Source of the DNA: Victivallales bacterium
GTDB lineage: Bacteria > Verrucomicrobiota > Lentisphaeria > Oligosphaerales > Oligosphaeraceae
Length of the DNA stretch: 6,252 nucleotides
Reading direction: 5' to 3'
Assembly (NCBI GenBank): GCA_017543165.1
Contig: JAFYGL010000185.1
Coordinates: 1-6,252, forward strand
Under the pieces are notes generated by a model. That model did not search any database. It saw nothing but the letters and a program-made list of their open reading frames with translations, and was not told the DNA's origin. Positions 6,228-6,252 of this stretch are shown here, in pieces (positions within the stretch are counted from its first letter, which is position 1; each line of letters starts with the position of its first letter). Both the position numbers and the translations under genes were made by a program.

Positions 6228-6252
6228 TTGTCCCTTTAGTCCCTTTGGTCCC
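6228..6252 (-). repeat. Inverted copy of the 9-bp repeat, cut by the window end
   Basis: Read on the minus strand these bases give GGGACCAAA, GGGACTAAA and GGGACAA, the same unit in opposite orientation with the same C and T variants. Bases 6228-6243 are exactly complementary to 6183-6198. Extending to 6252 pairs with 6174-6182 with one mismatch, giving a potential 25-bp stem around a loop at 6199-6227. The array probably continues past the window. Confidence 0.85.

Noticed and set aside
6129..6252. CRISPR array
   Set aside because: The 9-bp units are directly adjacent without spacers and far shorter than CRISPR repeats.

Overview
The window holds one leftward (minus-strand) operon of three complete genes (about 5971 down to 230). 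It is flanked on the left by a repeat-rich intergenic region (1-229) and on the right by a promoter region followed by a 9-bp minisatellite with an inverted copy (5972-6252). No RNA gene, insertion sequence, CRISPR array or complete plus-strand gene can be supported. The host is most likely a member of the Planctomycetes/Verrucomicrobia/Lentisphaerae group. The first two proteins resemble, from memory, families common in planctomycetes, and the GC-rich palindromic elements at the left edge look like intergenic repeats of that group. No ribosomal or other marker gene confirms this.

Order of transcription, right to left: (1) a 622-aa protein with an N-terminal FHA domain, a split zinc ribbon and a P-loop GTPase-like domain related to the 'double-GTPase' (DO-GTPase2) class; (2) a 304-aa protein resembling the N-terminal domain of GTPase-associated protein 1 (GAP1-N2-like); (3) a 979-aa, largely helical protein with a single central membrane helix. 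Both junctions have exactly 9 bp between stop and start codons, so the genes are very probably co-transcribed and translationally coupled. A sigma70-like promoter (TTGAAA, 16 bp, TATATT) sits just upstream of the first gene.

A working model, by inference: the FHA-GTPase is a nucleotide-dependent, phosphopeptide-recruited switch. The GAP1-N2-like protein is its soluble partner, and the large protein anchors the complex at the inner membrane, with about 350 residues in the cytoplasm and about 600 across the membrane. Related GTPase/GAP1 modules have been proposed, from gene neighbourhoods, to act in bacterial conflict or signalling systems. No effector such as a nuclease, TIR or protease domain is visible here, so defence is only a hypothesis.

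The minisatellite at the right edge happens to read as a collagen-like Gly-X-Lys frame open to the window end. Its symmetry on both strands makes a noncoding repeat the likelier explanation.
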